In this document: piece after piece, positions 1-8,308 of the stretch | Numbering within the stretch: position 1 is the stretch's first letter | Layout of the letters: the number at the start of each line of letters is the position of its first letter | From: Bacilli bacterium | Lineage (GTDB): Bacteria; Bacillota_I; Bacilli_A; RF39; UBA660 | DNA length: 64,000 nucleotides | NCBI GenBank assembly: GCA_017436345.1 | Contig: JAFSDH010000004.1 | Location: forward strand, 128,661-192,660 | Direction of reading: 5' to 3' | Program-made: the position numbers and the translations under genes | Notes under the pieces: generated by a model | What the model was told of the DNA's origin: nothing | The model's database searches: none | What the model saw: only the letters and a program-made list of their open reading frames with translations

Positions 1-2526
1 AGATTTCATAAATTATATGAAAAAAATGGTTATGAAAAATTATATGTTTTAGCAATGTATCCAGAAATACAAGATGTTATTATTTCAATAGGTAGCCCTA
101 AAAAAGAAGATGGAACTATAGATTTAGAATTAGGAGATAAAAAATTAGAATTATTATCTAAAATGTTAGAAAAATCTATTGTAGGAAAAGATAATAAAGA
201 GCATAAAGAATGGACTGTATATTATAATCAGATATTAAGTTCTTTCCATAGTAATCCTAAATTATATGATTACATGGCTGAACATATAAACGAATTAGAT
301 AGTGAATTATTAGAAAGGCTTGTGACGCATTCACTAGGAAAACATAAATTTGAAATAACTTCAATTGAAGATTTAAGGAATTATGAGCAAATAAGAAATA
401 GTTGGATTGAAGAATCTCTTAAATCTAATACACCAAAAATAGTAAAAGAAGCAGTTTTAGAAAAAATATTTGGAATAAGTTATGAAACAGCAGAGAACTT
501 ATATAAATCATATATTGTAGGAATAAAAAAATCTCCTGAATTATTTCCTAAAGATATAGTAGATTTCTATAGTACATTAGATATTATTTTTACAGAAGAT
601 AATCTTGATATACTAAAAAAGGCAGCTCAAAATATTAAAAGAAAAGAAGATCTTACAGAAATTGATTTTGTTCATTTCAGGACAATACTTAGAAGTATTT
701 ATGTAGATAAATATAATGAAACATTATTTACTACTGAGGGTAAAAAAGAAGATGAAATATATTCTGGTGTTAAGATGTTTAAAGCCGCAGGTGAAAATGG
801 AGATAAACCATTTAATATTTCCCTTCACTCGTTAGGTGCATATTTAACCGACTTAAATCCAACAGGAAGTCAATTCAGCTTTAAAGAAAACTGGAATAGA
901 CCAAAAATGAGTTATCATGGAATATGTACATCTTACGTTGGAAACAATAATATGGGAATCGCTCCTGTAAAATTTGCAATATTAGGTTTCACTGGATATG
1001 AAGAAGCGGGATTATTAATAGCTGGTCCAGACGATATATTCTCTGATAATCAATCATTTTCAACCATTGCAACAGAAGATTCAAAATCAACTCATTTAAT
1101 GCCAAAAGATTTGATAGATATGACAAGGCATACACACAATGAAATGGTATTTGAAAGAAGAATTGGTACTGACAAACGACAACCAAGTTATATTGTTTTG
1201 GATTGTGATGACTACGAAAAACTAAAAAAAGAATATGAAAGTGATGTAAAAAAAGGACGATATAAAATAACTGATGGTGAAAGTTTAGAGGGCGAAAAAG
1301 ATAGTGATTTAATGTACTATGCATTAAAGGCTGCTAAAGACTTTGGAATACCTATAGTTATAATAGAAAGAGAGAAAATAGCTAAACATGAACATCAAGT
1401 TATACAAAGTAGATTAGATAGTTTCATTAAAGATGAAAAATTAAATCGTGAGGAAATACAAGAATATTTTTATGATTTAATAACTAATGTTGAAAATAAT
1501 CATGCGGGTAATAGAGATTGGCATGAAAAAATAGATAAAAAATATTTTGGATCAGCTCTTGCTGGAATGATTACAAAAGAAATAAAAGATAAAATAAAAA
1601 AATATATGAAAGACGATCCGCAATTAGCATTAATTATGATTGAAGAATTAGAAAAAGCTATTAATCATGAAGAACAATGTACTAGATCAGCTAATATATT
1701 TGATATAGAAGGAATAAAACTTTATTGTGAAGAGCAAAGAGAAATGTTAACTCAAATGATGCAAAATCAAGATTTTATTTTGGATGCAATCAAAGATGAT
1801 TCACACTTAATAGAATTTAATCAAGAATTTGCAGGAAGACTAGATGAACAATTCTCTATTAATCAAATTCGTACTAATATTGACTTTAATCATTTGAATT
1901 TAGCTTATAAGGAAATTGAAAAAATATATCCAAAAGAAGCTCAAGATAGTATGAAAAATATTTTATTATTTTCTATGATAATAGGTAAAAATGAAAATTT
2001 ATCTAAATCAGATTTAGATATTTTATTAACTGCTACTTTATATAAAGATTTAGATTTAAGTATGCTTGATTCATCAGCAAAAGAAGATACACCATTTATT
2101 AAAGCTATTATTGAATTAAGTAAAACTAAAGATAAGTCTACTTTAGAAGAAATATGCAGTAAATATAGTATTGATTTAAGTGATACAAAAAAAGTAGAAA
2201 GATTAAAAAATCTATCAACATGTTTAAGTGATGCAACAGAATTAGATAAAGCACGATATAATCCAAATAATCCTAATTATATTAATCCTGATAATTTATA
2301 TCATAGCTCATCTAAAAAAATGGTTAAAGTAGCTTTACAAATTGCTGAAAGAAAATCAGAAAAAGAAATAGAAAGTATTTGTTATGATAAACCAGAAATA
2401 TATGATTCTATTATTGAAGCATTACAAAAATATAAAAATCCAAAACAAGTCGTGGAAATGTATAGACAAGAACAATTAAAAGTAATAGGGGAGGAAAATA
2501 ATTATGGAAGAACAAGTAAAAAATAA
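1..2526 (+). CDS. Large protein of unknown function, 5' end outside window
   Basis: The reading frame is open from base 1 through the first in-frame ATG at 55, with no upstream stop, so the true start probably lies to the left and this is the C-terminal part (at least 841 residues). I do not recognise a named family. A central stretch (about residues 370-460 counted from base 1) has HNEMVFERR, RQPSYIVL and a later ALKAAKDFGIPIVII segment. A region near the C-terminus, with CLSDATELDKARY followed by an NPNNPNYINPDNL-like segment, resembles the end of HD-domain phosphohydrolases (DADxLDR), but no intact His-Asp pair is visible, so any HD fold would be degenerate. No signal peptide or membrane segment appears in the visible part; it is probably cytoplasmic. 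It overlaps the next small gene by 23 bases. Confidence 0.75.
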   Translation, partial: RFHKLYEKNGYEKLYVLAMYPEIQDVIISIGSPKKEDGTIDLELGDKKLELLSKMLEKSIVGKDNKEHKEWTVYYNQILSSFHSNPKLYDYMAEHINELDSELLERLVTHSLGKHKFEITSIEDLRNYEQIRNSWIEESLKSNTPKIVKEAVLEKIFGISYETAENLYKSYIVGIKKSPELFPKDIVDFYSTLDIIFTEDNLDILKKAAQNIKRKEDLTEIDFVHFRTILRSIYVDKYNETLFTTEGKKEDEIYSGVKMFKAAGENGDKPFNISLHSLGAYLTDLNPTGSQFSFKENWNRPKMSYHGICTSYVGNNNMGIAPVKFAILGFTGYEEAGLLIAGPDDIFSDNQSFSTIATEDSKSTHLMPKDLIDMTRHTHNEMVFERRIGTDKRQPSYIVLDCDDYEKLKKEYESDVKKGRYKITDGESLEGEKDSDLMYYALKAAKDFGIPIVIIEREKIAKHEHQVIQSRLDSFIKDEKLNREEIQEYFYDLITNVENNHAGNRDWHEKIDKKYFGSALAGMITKEIKDKIKKYMKDDPQLALIMIEELEKAINHEEQCTRSANIFDIEGIKLYCEEQREMLTQMMQNQDFILDAIKDDSHLIEFNQEFAGRLDEQFSINQIRTNIDFNHLNLAYKEIEKIYPKEAQDSMKNILLFSMIIGKNENLSKSDLDILLTATLYKDLDLSMLDSSAKEDTPFIKAIIELSKTKDKSTLEEICSKYSIDLSDTKKVERLKNLSTCLSDATELDKARYNPNNPNYINPDNLYHSSSKKMVKVALQIAERKSEKEIESICYDKPEIYDSIIEALQKYKNPKQVVEMYRQEQLKVIGEENNYGRTSKK

Positions 2527-2686
2527 AAAAGAACAATTCCAACAAGAAATTCCTAATTTAAAAGAATATAATCAATCAGATTTAGATTTATTAAAACAAA
2601 TGGGTGAAATAGCAAGAGAATTTCAAAGTCAGTATCATGCCTTAAAAGAAGAAGACTTAAATAATAATTATCAAAGACATAAGTAA
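2504..2686 (+). CDS. Small hypothetical protein, 60 aa
   Basis: This short ORF begins inside the end of the preceding large gene. Its GGGGAGG ribosome site (2488-2494) has good spacing to the ATG, so it is probably translated and coupled to its neighbour. The product is hydrophilic, Glu/Gln/Lys-rich and likely helical, with no membrane segment or known motif. A strong terminator follows directly, making this the last gene of the unit. No function can be assigned; co-transcription suggests a partner of the large protein. Confidence 0.65.
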   Translation: MEEQVKNKKEQFQQEIPNLKEYNQSDLDLLKQMGEIAREFQSQYHALKEEDLNNNYQRHK

Positions 2687-2696
2687 AAATATATAA

Positions 2697-2728
2697 AAAA
2701 ATAGTGTCAAAAAAGACACTATTTTTAT
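2697..2728 (+). terminator. Intrinsic terminator after the first operon
   Basis: AATAGTGTC pairs with GACACTATT around a short A-rich loop, followed by a T tract. It separates the small gene at 2504 from the protease gene promoter. Confidence 0.85.
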
Positions 2729-2745
2729 TTAATTATAGGGATTTA

Positions 2746-2774
2746 TTGACTAAGAAAAAAAAATTTTTTATACT
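2746..2774 (+). promoter_or_regulatory. Promoter of the protease/cohesin operon
   Basis: TTGACT (2746-2751) and TATACT (2769-2774) are 17 bp apart. The predicted start point near 2781 leaves the ATG at 2784 almost no leader, which favours the ATG at 2799 as the real start. Confidence 0.75.
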
Positions 2775-2798
2775 TAATTTATAATGAGGGATAGGGTT

Positions 2799-4988
2799 AT
2801 GAAGAGAAGTAAAAAAATTATAATATCTTTAATATTCATAATGATTATATATGGTTTATTCTTCATGGATTTAGGACTAGCTACTAATGAAGAAGAACCA
2901 GTTTTATGTACAATAACAAGTGAATATAAAGCTTGGGAAAAATTAAGTGATAAGGAAAAAGCAGAAACGATTATGCCTGCAATGTGTGATAGTAAAGCTG
3001 ATAACATCAATATTAATTATCGTTATTTTAGCTTTGATGTAAAAGCTATGTTACCTGCAACTTATGACGGACGCAATCAAAGCTATAAGCCGATCATTAA
3101 AAATCAAAATAATACTAATGGCTGTTGGGCTTTTTCAACAACTACAGCGTTAGAATCATATACGAAGAAGAAATTAAATTTAGATTATATTTATTCAACA
3201 AGACATATCGAATATTCTGCAACAAGAAAATTTAAAAATGGTGAAATAAATGATCATGGTTTTGATCGTGAAGTAGGTAGTGGTGGAAATTACTTCATGT
3301 CGAGTAGTTATTTAATAAATGGATACGGAGCTATTAAAGAAAGTGAAATGCCATTTGAAAATAATGAAAACGAAATTCTTTTAAGTGCTATTCAAAATAA
3401 AAATACAATTGTTGATGTTAATAATTTGGTATTAAAAAATGGAACTTATGGTGATAAATGTACAACAACAGAAATAGAGGATATAAAAAAATTAGTAATG
3501 GAAAATGGTGCTGTTGCTGTAACGACATATTTATCAACAGCTAGTTCATACTATAATTCATCAACTTCTGCTTATTATTACAATGGAACTAAAGATATTA
3601 ATCATGCTGTAACGATTGTTGGATGGAATGATAATTATTCACAAACAAATTTTTCATCATCTAATAGACCAACATCAAATGGTGCATGGATTGTTCAAAA
3701 TTCTTATGATACATGGTTCGGTGATAACGGATATTATTATATATCATATGAAGATGTTCATATTTGTGATATTTATATGTCTATTACTGATGTAGATACA
3801 GAAATAGAAGATAATAGTTATATTTTAGATAAATTAGGATATATTTCATATATGGGATATGGTTCAGCAACAGCTACAGATGATGATTATACCATTGCTT
3901 ATGCTATGAACGTTTTTACAAAAGAAGCATCAAAAACAGAAAAGCTAAAAGAGATAACTTTTGGAACTAATGGAACTGGAACTTACGAAATATATTATAA
4001 AAAAGGTAATGCCGGAAAATCATCTGTAACAACAATGACACTAATTGGTAGTGGAGATATTCCATATAATGGTTATATAACTCATAAATTAGAAGAACCA
4101 ATTATTTTAGATAAAGATGTGACTGATTTTTCAATTGCTATTAAATATGATATGGATACAAGCACAAGACCTGTTCCTACATCAACTGCTTCATCTTCTA
4201 AATATAAATATATTACTATAGAAGAAGGGAAAACCTTCATATCACATGAAGGTAATTCATGGACTGATTTATCTAAAAGAACATATCCAACAATTGCATC
4301 AATAAAAGCTTTTACGGATGATGTTGACTATGAATTAACTTTAGATAATTATCATGTAAACTTTGGGGACGAAATAACTTTAAAAATAGCTGCTACAACT
4401 AGAAATATAGATAAAAATAATTTAACAATTAAATTAATAGATAACAAATCAAAAGAAATAAACTTAAATAATATTTCATATACAAATGAAAATAATACTT
4501 TAAAATATATTGATTTTAATTTACCAAGTTCTACTCCAAATAATACTTATACATTAATAGTTTATTATAATAATGAAGAAATAGATCGTCTAAATATAGA
4601 AATAAATACTAATATGATAACAAGTAATAAGTATAGGATTGATCAAATAAGAAAAATCATTTATGTAGATCCATTAACTGATATAACGACATTAAAGAAT
4701 AATTTATCACAAGCTGATGATATACTTTATAACAATAATAAAGTAACAAGTGGTTTGGTAAAAACAGGAATGACTTTAACTAACTATTTAATTGTTGTTA
4801 AAGGGGATGTAACAAATGATGGTTATGTTAAGATGAATGACGTTATGAAAATAAGTGAGTATATTGTAGAAGAAAAAGGATTAAATGATACTGAAAAATA
4901 CGCAGCCGATGTAACTAATGATGCTAAAATTAAAATGAATGATGTTATGAAAATAAGTGAATATATTGTAGAAGGAGGTAACTTATAA
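2799..4988 (+). CDS. Secreted C1A-family cysteine protease with C-terminal dockerin
   Basis: The start at 2799 is chosen because GAGGG sits 8 bases upstream and the promoter excludes the ATG at 2784. The 729-aa product has an N-terminal hydrophobic signal/anchor (about residues 4-25). A papain-like domain follows: oxyanion Gln103, catalytic Cys109 in NGCWAFS, His269 in NHAVTIVGW and Asn301 in WIVQNSYDTWFG. The next ~150 residues look like the lectin-like domain often fused to gut C1A peptidases. The last ~60 residues (about 669-729) form a type I dockerin-like domain: two copies of a D-x-T-N-D Ca-binding loop, each followed by KMNDVMKISEYI. The stop codon overlaps the start of the next gene (TAATG), whose product carries a cohesin-like domain. 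The family assignment is strong; export is inferred from the N-terminus; substrate is unknown. Confidence 0.88.
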   Translation: MKRSKKIIISLIFIMIIYGLFFMDLGLATNEEEPVLCTITSEYKAWEKLSDKEKAETIMPAMCDSKADNININYRYFSFDVKAMLPATYDGRNQSYKPIIKNQNNTNGCWAFSTTTALESYTKKKLNLDYIYSTRHIEYSATRKFKNGEINDHGFDREVGSGGNYFMSSSYLINGYGAIKESEMPFENNENEILLSAIQNKNTIVDVNNLVLKNGTYGDKCTTTEIEDIKKLVMENGAVAVTTYLSTASSYYNSSTSAYYYNGTKDINHAVTIVGWNDNYSQTNFSSSNRPTSNGAWIVQNSYDTWFGDNGYYYISYEDVHICDIYMSITDVDTEIEDNSYILDKLGYISYMGYGSATATDDDYTIAYAMNVFTKEASKTEKLKEITFGTNGTGTYEIYYKKGNAGKSSVTTMTLIGSGDIPYNGYITHKLEEPIILDKDVTDFSIAIKYDMDTSTRPVPTSTASSSKYKYITIEEGKTFISHEGNSWTDLSKRTYPTIASIKAFTDDVDYELTLDNYHVNFGDEITLKIAATTRNIDKNNLTIKLIDNKSKEINLNNISYTNENNTLKYIDFNLPSSTPNNTYTLIVYYNNEEIDRLNIEINTNMITSNKYRIDQIRKIIYVDPLTDITTLKNNLSQADDILYNNNKVTSGLVKTGMTLTNYLIVVKGDVTNDGYVKMNDVMKISEYIVEEKGLNDTEKYAADVTNDAKIKMNDVMKISEYIVEGGNL

Positions 4989-6634
4989 TGAAAAAATATT
5001 TATTAATATTAATAATCAGTTTCTTATTAATAAGTCCTAAAATAACGAATGCTGCTAGTGCTAATGTTACGCTAAGTTGCCCATCTTCTGCTAATAGTGG
5101 TGCAACTATTAGTTGTACTGTCAGTGTATCGACTGATACTTTGATTAATGGTATTGCAGCTAATTATACATTAAATAATTTAACTTACGTAAGCTTTACG
5201 CCTAGTAGTGGATTTTCTACTAACTATTCTTCTGCATCAGGTTTTTCAATTGGTAATACAAATGGTAAAAAAGGAACATATACAGTAGGAACAATTAAAG
5301 TAAAAGTTAATGGTGCTGCATCTTTAACAATAAGAAATTTAGATTTAAGTGATAAATCATATAATTCTTATTCACCAGCATCCAAAACAGCATCTATTAG
5401 ATTAAATTCAACCAATAATAATTTAAGCTCTTTATCATTATCAAATGGAGCATTATCTCCGGCATTTAATGCAAGTACAACAAATTATACATCTACAATC
5501 AATGCGGCAAATGTAACTATAAAAGCAACAACATCTGATAGTAAAGCAAAAATAAGTGGTGCTGGTACTAAAACCTTAAATTATGGAGCTAATACTTTTA
5601 ATATTGTAGTTACAAGTGAATCTGGTTCTAAAAAAACATATAAAATAGTAATTACTAGACCAGATAGTCGTAGTAATAATAATAATTTAAAAAGTTTAAG
5701 TACTGATAAAGCAACAATTAGTTTTAATAAAAATACAACTACATATAATTTAAATGTTGATTCTAATGTAAATAGTATTAAAATTAATGCTACTCTTGAA
5801 GATTCAAAATCAAGCTTTGTATCTGGTTTTGGTCCTAGAACAGTTAATTTAAATTATGGTAATAATAAAATAGAAATAAAAGTAAAAGCAGAAAATACTA
5901 ATATAAAAACTTATACAATAAATGTTAATAGAAAAGATAATCGTAGTAGTAATAACTATTTAAAAGAAATAACTCTTGATAAAGGAAATATTTTATTTAA
6001 CAAAAATACTTTAGAATATTCAACTACTGTTTATTACGATGTAACTAAAATAAATGTAGTAGCAACAACTGAAGATTCAAAAGCAACTGTTACAATAAAT
6101 AGTCCTAATTTACTAGTAGGAAACAATCTAATTACAATAGTTGTAAAAGCAGAAAATGGAGCAACTAGAACATATAAAATTACAGTAATAAGATATGATG
6201 AAAATGTAAAAATGTCTGATAATAATAATATATCTACTTTAAAAGTCTTAGGTCATGAAATAGATTTTAAACCAGATGTTTTAGAATATGATTTAACTAT
6301 AAAAGATGAATATGCTTTAGTTTTCGAAGTTTCTTTAGAAGATCCGAAATCTAATTATACAATTGAAGGAAATAAAGAATTAAAAGATGGTAGTATAATA
6401 AAAGTTATATCTAAAAGTGAAAGTGGTTTAGATAAAGAATATAAGTTTAATATTCATAAAGAAAAAGTAAAAGAAGATAAAAACGATAATAATAATCAAA
6501 ATAATCATAATATCTTCATATATACAATTATTGGTTTTATATCAGGAATATTAATAACAATAATAGTTACAAAAATTATTAATAAAAAGAATAATAATAA
6601 ATTAAATAAAACTAAAATAGACTTGAAAAATTAA
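4988..6634 (+). CDS. Membrane-anchored surface protein: cohesin-like domain plus cadherin-like repeats
   Basis: The 548-aa product starts with a clear signal peptide (about 1-22, ending TNAA). Residues ~24-140 have the pattern of a cohesin domain (NSGATISCTVSVSTD, then GTYTVGTIKVKV). Four tandem cadherin-like beta-sandwich repeats (PF12733 type, about 80 residues each, roughly 146-480) follow, recognisable by recurring L-x-L-x-x-G, F/P-x-T-x-x-Y and K-T-Y-x-I-x-x-R elements. A hydrophobic segment near 505-528 with a basic tail anchors the C-terminus. It is translationally coupled to the dockerin protease upstream, so the natural inference is that it displays that protease on the cell surface. 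The cohesin call rests on pattern only and is the weakest part; the anchored, repeated architecture is clear. Confidence 0.82.
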   Translation: MKKYLLILIISFLLISPKITNAASANVTLSCPSSANSGATISCTVSVSTDTLINGIAANYTLNNLTYVSFTPSSGFSTNYSSASGFSIGNTNGKKGTYTVGTIKVKVNGAASLTIRNLDLSDKSYNSYSPASKTASIRLNSTNNNLSSLSLSNGALSPAFNASTTNYTSTINAANVTIKATTSDSKAKISGAGTKTLNYGANTFNIVVTSESGSKKTYKIVITRPDSRSNNNNLKSLSTDKATISFNKNTTTYNLNVDSNVNSIKINATLEDSKSSFVSGFGPRTVNLNYGNNKIEIKVKAENTNIKTYTINVNRKDNRSSNNYLKEITLDKGNILFNKNTLEYSTTVYYDVTKINVVATTEDSKATVTINSPNLLVGNNLITIVVKAENGATRTYKITVIRYDENVKMSDNNNISTLKVLGHEIDFKPDVLEYDLTIKDEYALVFEVSLEDPKSNYTIEGNKELKDGSIIKVISKSESGLDKEYKFNIHKEKVKEDKNDNNNQNNHNIFIYTIIGFISGILITIIVTKIINKKNNNKLNKTKIDLKN

Positions 6635-6651
6635 ATAAAGTGTATTAAAAT
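6623..6651 (+). promoter_or_regulatory. Promoter of hisS-aspS operon
   Basis: TTGAAA (6623-6628) and TAAAAT (6646-6651) with a 17-bp spacer. It overlaps the 3' end of the cohesin gene and would start the RNA near 6658, at the beginning of the T-box leader. Confidence 0.6.
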
Positions 6652-6657
6652 ACAAGT

Positions 6658-6853
6658 ATCTTCTATTTGAGAGGAGTAAATATATAAGTATTTTTAGAGA
6701 GAACATGGTTGGTGGAAATGTTTAATATAAGTATATTGAAGACACTCATATAAATGTAGGAGCGTGTAATCGCGTTAAGGTTTTAAGCATTATTTAATGG
6801 AATTAAGGTGGTACCACGACATAGTTCGTCCTTATGTGGTAACCACCTTTTTT
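6658..6853 (+). promoter_or_regulatory. T-box riboswitch leader of hisS-aspS
   Basis: The leader contains the diagnostic T-box AAGGTGGTACCACG (6805-6818), followed by a terminator made of GGTGGT pairing with ACCACC and a T run (6848-6853). Upstream, Stem I features are visible: AGTA elements, an apical GAGAGA...GGTTGGTGGAA arm (about 6695-6720) and a GAA bulge. The bases after the bulge, GACAC (6741-6745), contain CAC (His) and, one register back, GAC (Asp). In this family, binding of uncharged tRNA stabilises the antiterminator and turns on the downstream synthetase genes. The fit with hisS and aspS is complete. Confidence 0.92.
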
Positions 6854-6874
6854 ATATATAAAGGAGGTATATTT

Positions 6875-6964
6875 ATGGTAAGAGAAACAAAACGGCATCA
6901 ACACTATTTTTTAATAATGGATAAATATACTAACTTAAAAAATAAAGAAAAGAAGGAGGATTAA
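6875..6964 (+). CDS. Putative 29-aa leader peptide between T-box and hisS
   Basis: An ATG at 6875 stands 7 bases after a perfect AAGGAGG (6861-6867) and opens a 29-codon frame ending two bases before the hisS ATG. The hisS ribosome site lies within its last codons. The peptide is very basic and includes R-H-Q-H-Y, so two His codons lie close together. The excellent ribosome site suggests it is translated, and its end would couple translation to hisS. It may serve as a leader rather than make a functional protein. Confirmation needs ribosome profiling or conservation. Confidence 0.45.
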   Translation: MVRETKRHQHYFLIMDKYTNLKNKEKKED

Positions 6965-6966
6965 TT

Positions 6967-8298
6967 ATGTTAGTAAAACCAAAGGGATGTCATGATATAT
7001 ATGGCGTAGAAGCCAAAAAATGGCAATATGTAAATAAAGTAATAGATGATTTAATGAATAGATATAATTACGATTATATAAGAACACCTATTTTTGAAAG
7101 TAGTGAAGTATTCCATAGAGGTGTAGGTGAAACTACTGATATCGTAACAAAAGAAACATATGATTTTATTGATAGAGGAGATCGTCCAATGACGCTTCGT
7201 CCCGAAGGAACTGCTGGTGTTGTTAGAAGTTATATTGAAAATAAAATGTATGGAGATGCAACTCAACCAGTAAAACTATATTACAATGGGACAATGTATC
7301 GTTATGAAAGACCACAATCAGGAAGAGATAGAGAATTAACTCAATTTGGAGTAGAAGTACTTGGTTGTGATAATCCAATGATTGATGCTGAAGTTATTTC
7401 AGTACCAGTTAATTTATTTAAGACACTAGGATTACAAGAAATAAAAGTAAATATTAATAGTTTAGGAGATAAAGAGTCAAGGGATGCTTATAGAGAAGCT
7501 CTAATTAAGTATTTTGAACCACATATCAAAGATTTATGTCCGGACTGTCAGGAAAGACTTAAGAAAAACCCATTAAGAATCTTAGATTGTAAGGTAGATA
7601 AAGATAGTGATATCTTAAAAAATGCTCCCATAACAATCGATTACTTAAATGAAGAATCTAAAAAGAGATTTGATGATGTTAAAAAGTATCTTACTCTTTT
7701 AGAAGTAGATTATGAAGTAGATACAAGACTAGTTCGTGGACTTGATTACTATAACCACACAGTGTTTGAAATTGAAGCTAAAGTAGATGGATTTGGTTCT
7801 AATAATGTTTTAGCTGGTGGTGGAAGATATAATGGTTTAGTAGACTTATTAGGTGGACCACAAACACCTGGTATTGGTTTTGCCTTAGGTATGGGAAGAC
7901 TATTAATGGCACTTGATTTAGAAAAGATTGATTTACCTATTAATAATAGTTTAGATGCTTTTGTTATGTATGTATCTGATTCAGAAAAAGAATATGCTAT
8001 AAGCCTAACTCAATATTTAAGAATGAATAACTATAAAGTTGAAATGGAATATATGGGTAGAGGATTAAAAGGACAATTTAAACAAGCAGATCGTCTAAAT
8101 AGTAAATATTTAATTATTTTAAATGATGAAGATTTACAAAATGATATGGTAAAAATTAAAAATAATGAAACAAAAGAAGAATTTGAAGTAGGTATTGATT
8201 ACTTAATATATTTCTTTGAAGAACAAGCTACAAAAGAAGAATATTCAGATATTGATATCGAACTTTATATGAATGAAAATTCAGAAATAGAAGAATAG
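6967..8298 (+). CDS. hisS: Histidyl-tRNA synthetase
   Basis: This 443-aa class II synthetase charges tRNA-His in the cytoplasm. Visible signatures are motif 2 (YRYERPQSGRDREL, about residues 112-125), the histidine-binding LVRGLDYYNHTVFEI segment and GGGRYNGL, then motif 3 in GIGFALGMGRL. The C-terminal anticodon-binding domain follows, with an acidic tail of about 20 residues. It starts after AAGGAGG (part of the leader ORF end) and is followed 10 bases later by aspS. The hisS-aspS order and T-box control are typical of Bacillota. Confidence 0.97.
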   Translation: MLVKPKGCHDIYGVEAKKWQYVNKVIDDLMNRYNYDYIRTPIFESSEVFHRGVGETTDIVTKETYDFIDRGDRPMTLRPEGTAGVVRSYIENKMYGDATQPVKLYYNGTMYRYERPQSGRDRELTQFGVEVLGCDNPMIDAEVISVPVNLFKTLGLQEIKVNINSLGDKESRDAYREALIKYFEPHIKDLCPDCQERLKKNPLRILDCKVDKDSDILKNAPITIDYLNEESKKRFDDVKKYLTLLEVDYEVDTRLVRGLDYYNHTVFEIEAKVDGFGSNNVLAGGGRYNGLVDLLGGPQTPGIGFALGMGRLLMALDLEKIDLPINNSLDAFVMYVSDSEKEYAISLTQYLRMNNYKVEMEYMGRGLKGQFKQADRLNSKYLIILNDEDLQNDMVKIKNNETKEEFEVGIDYLIYFFEEQATKEEYSDIDIELYMNENSEIEE

Positions 8299-8308
8299 AG
8301 GTAATAAA

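Noticed and set aside
2784..2798. Earlier ATG for the dockerin protease
   Set aside because: The promoter at 2746-2774 would start RNA at about 2781, leaving no room for a ribosome site; the ATG at 2799 has GAGGG.
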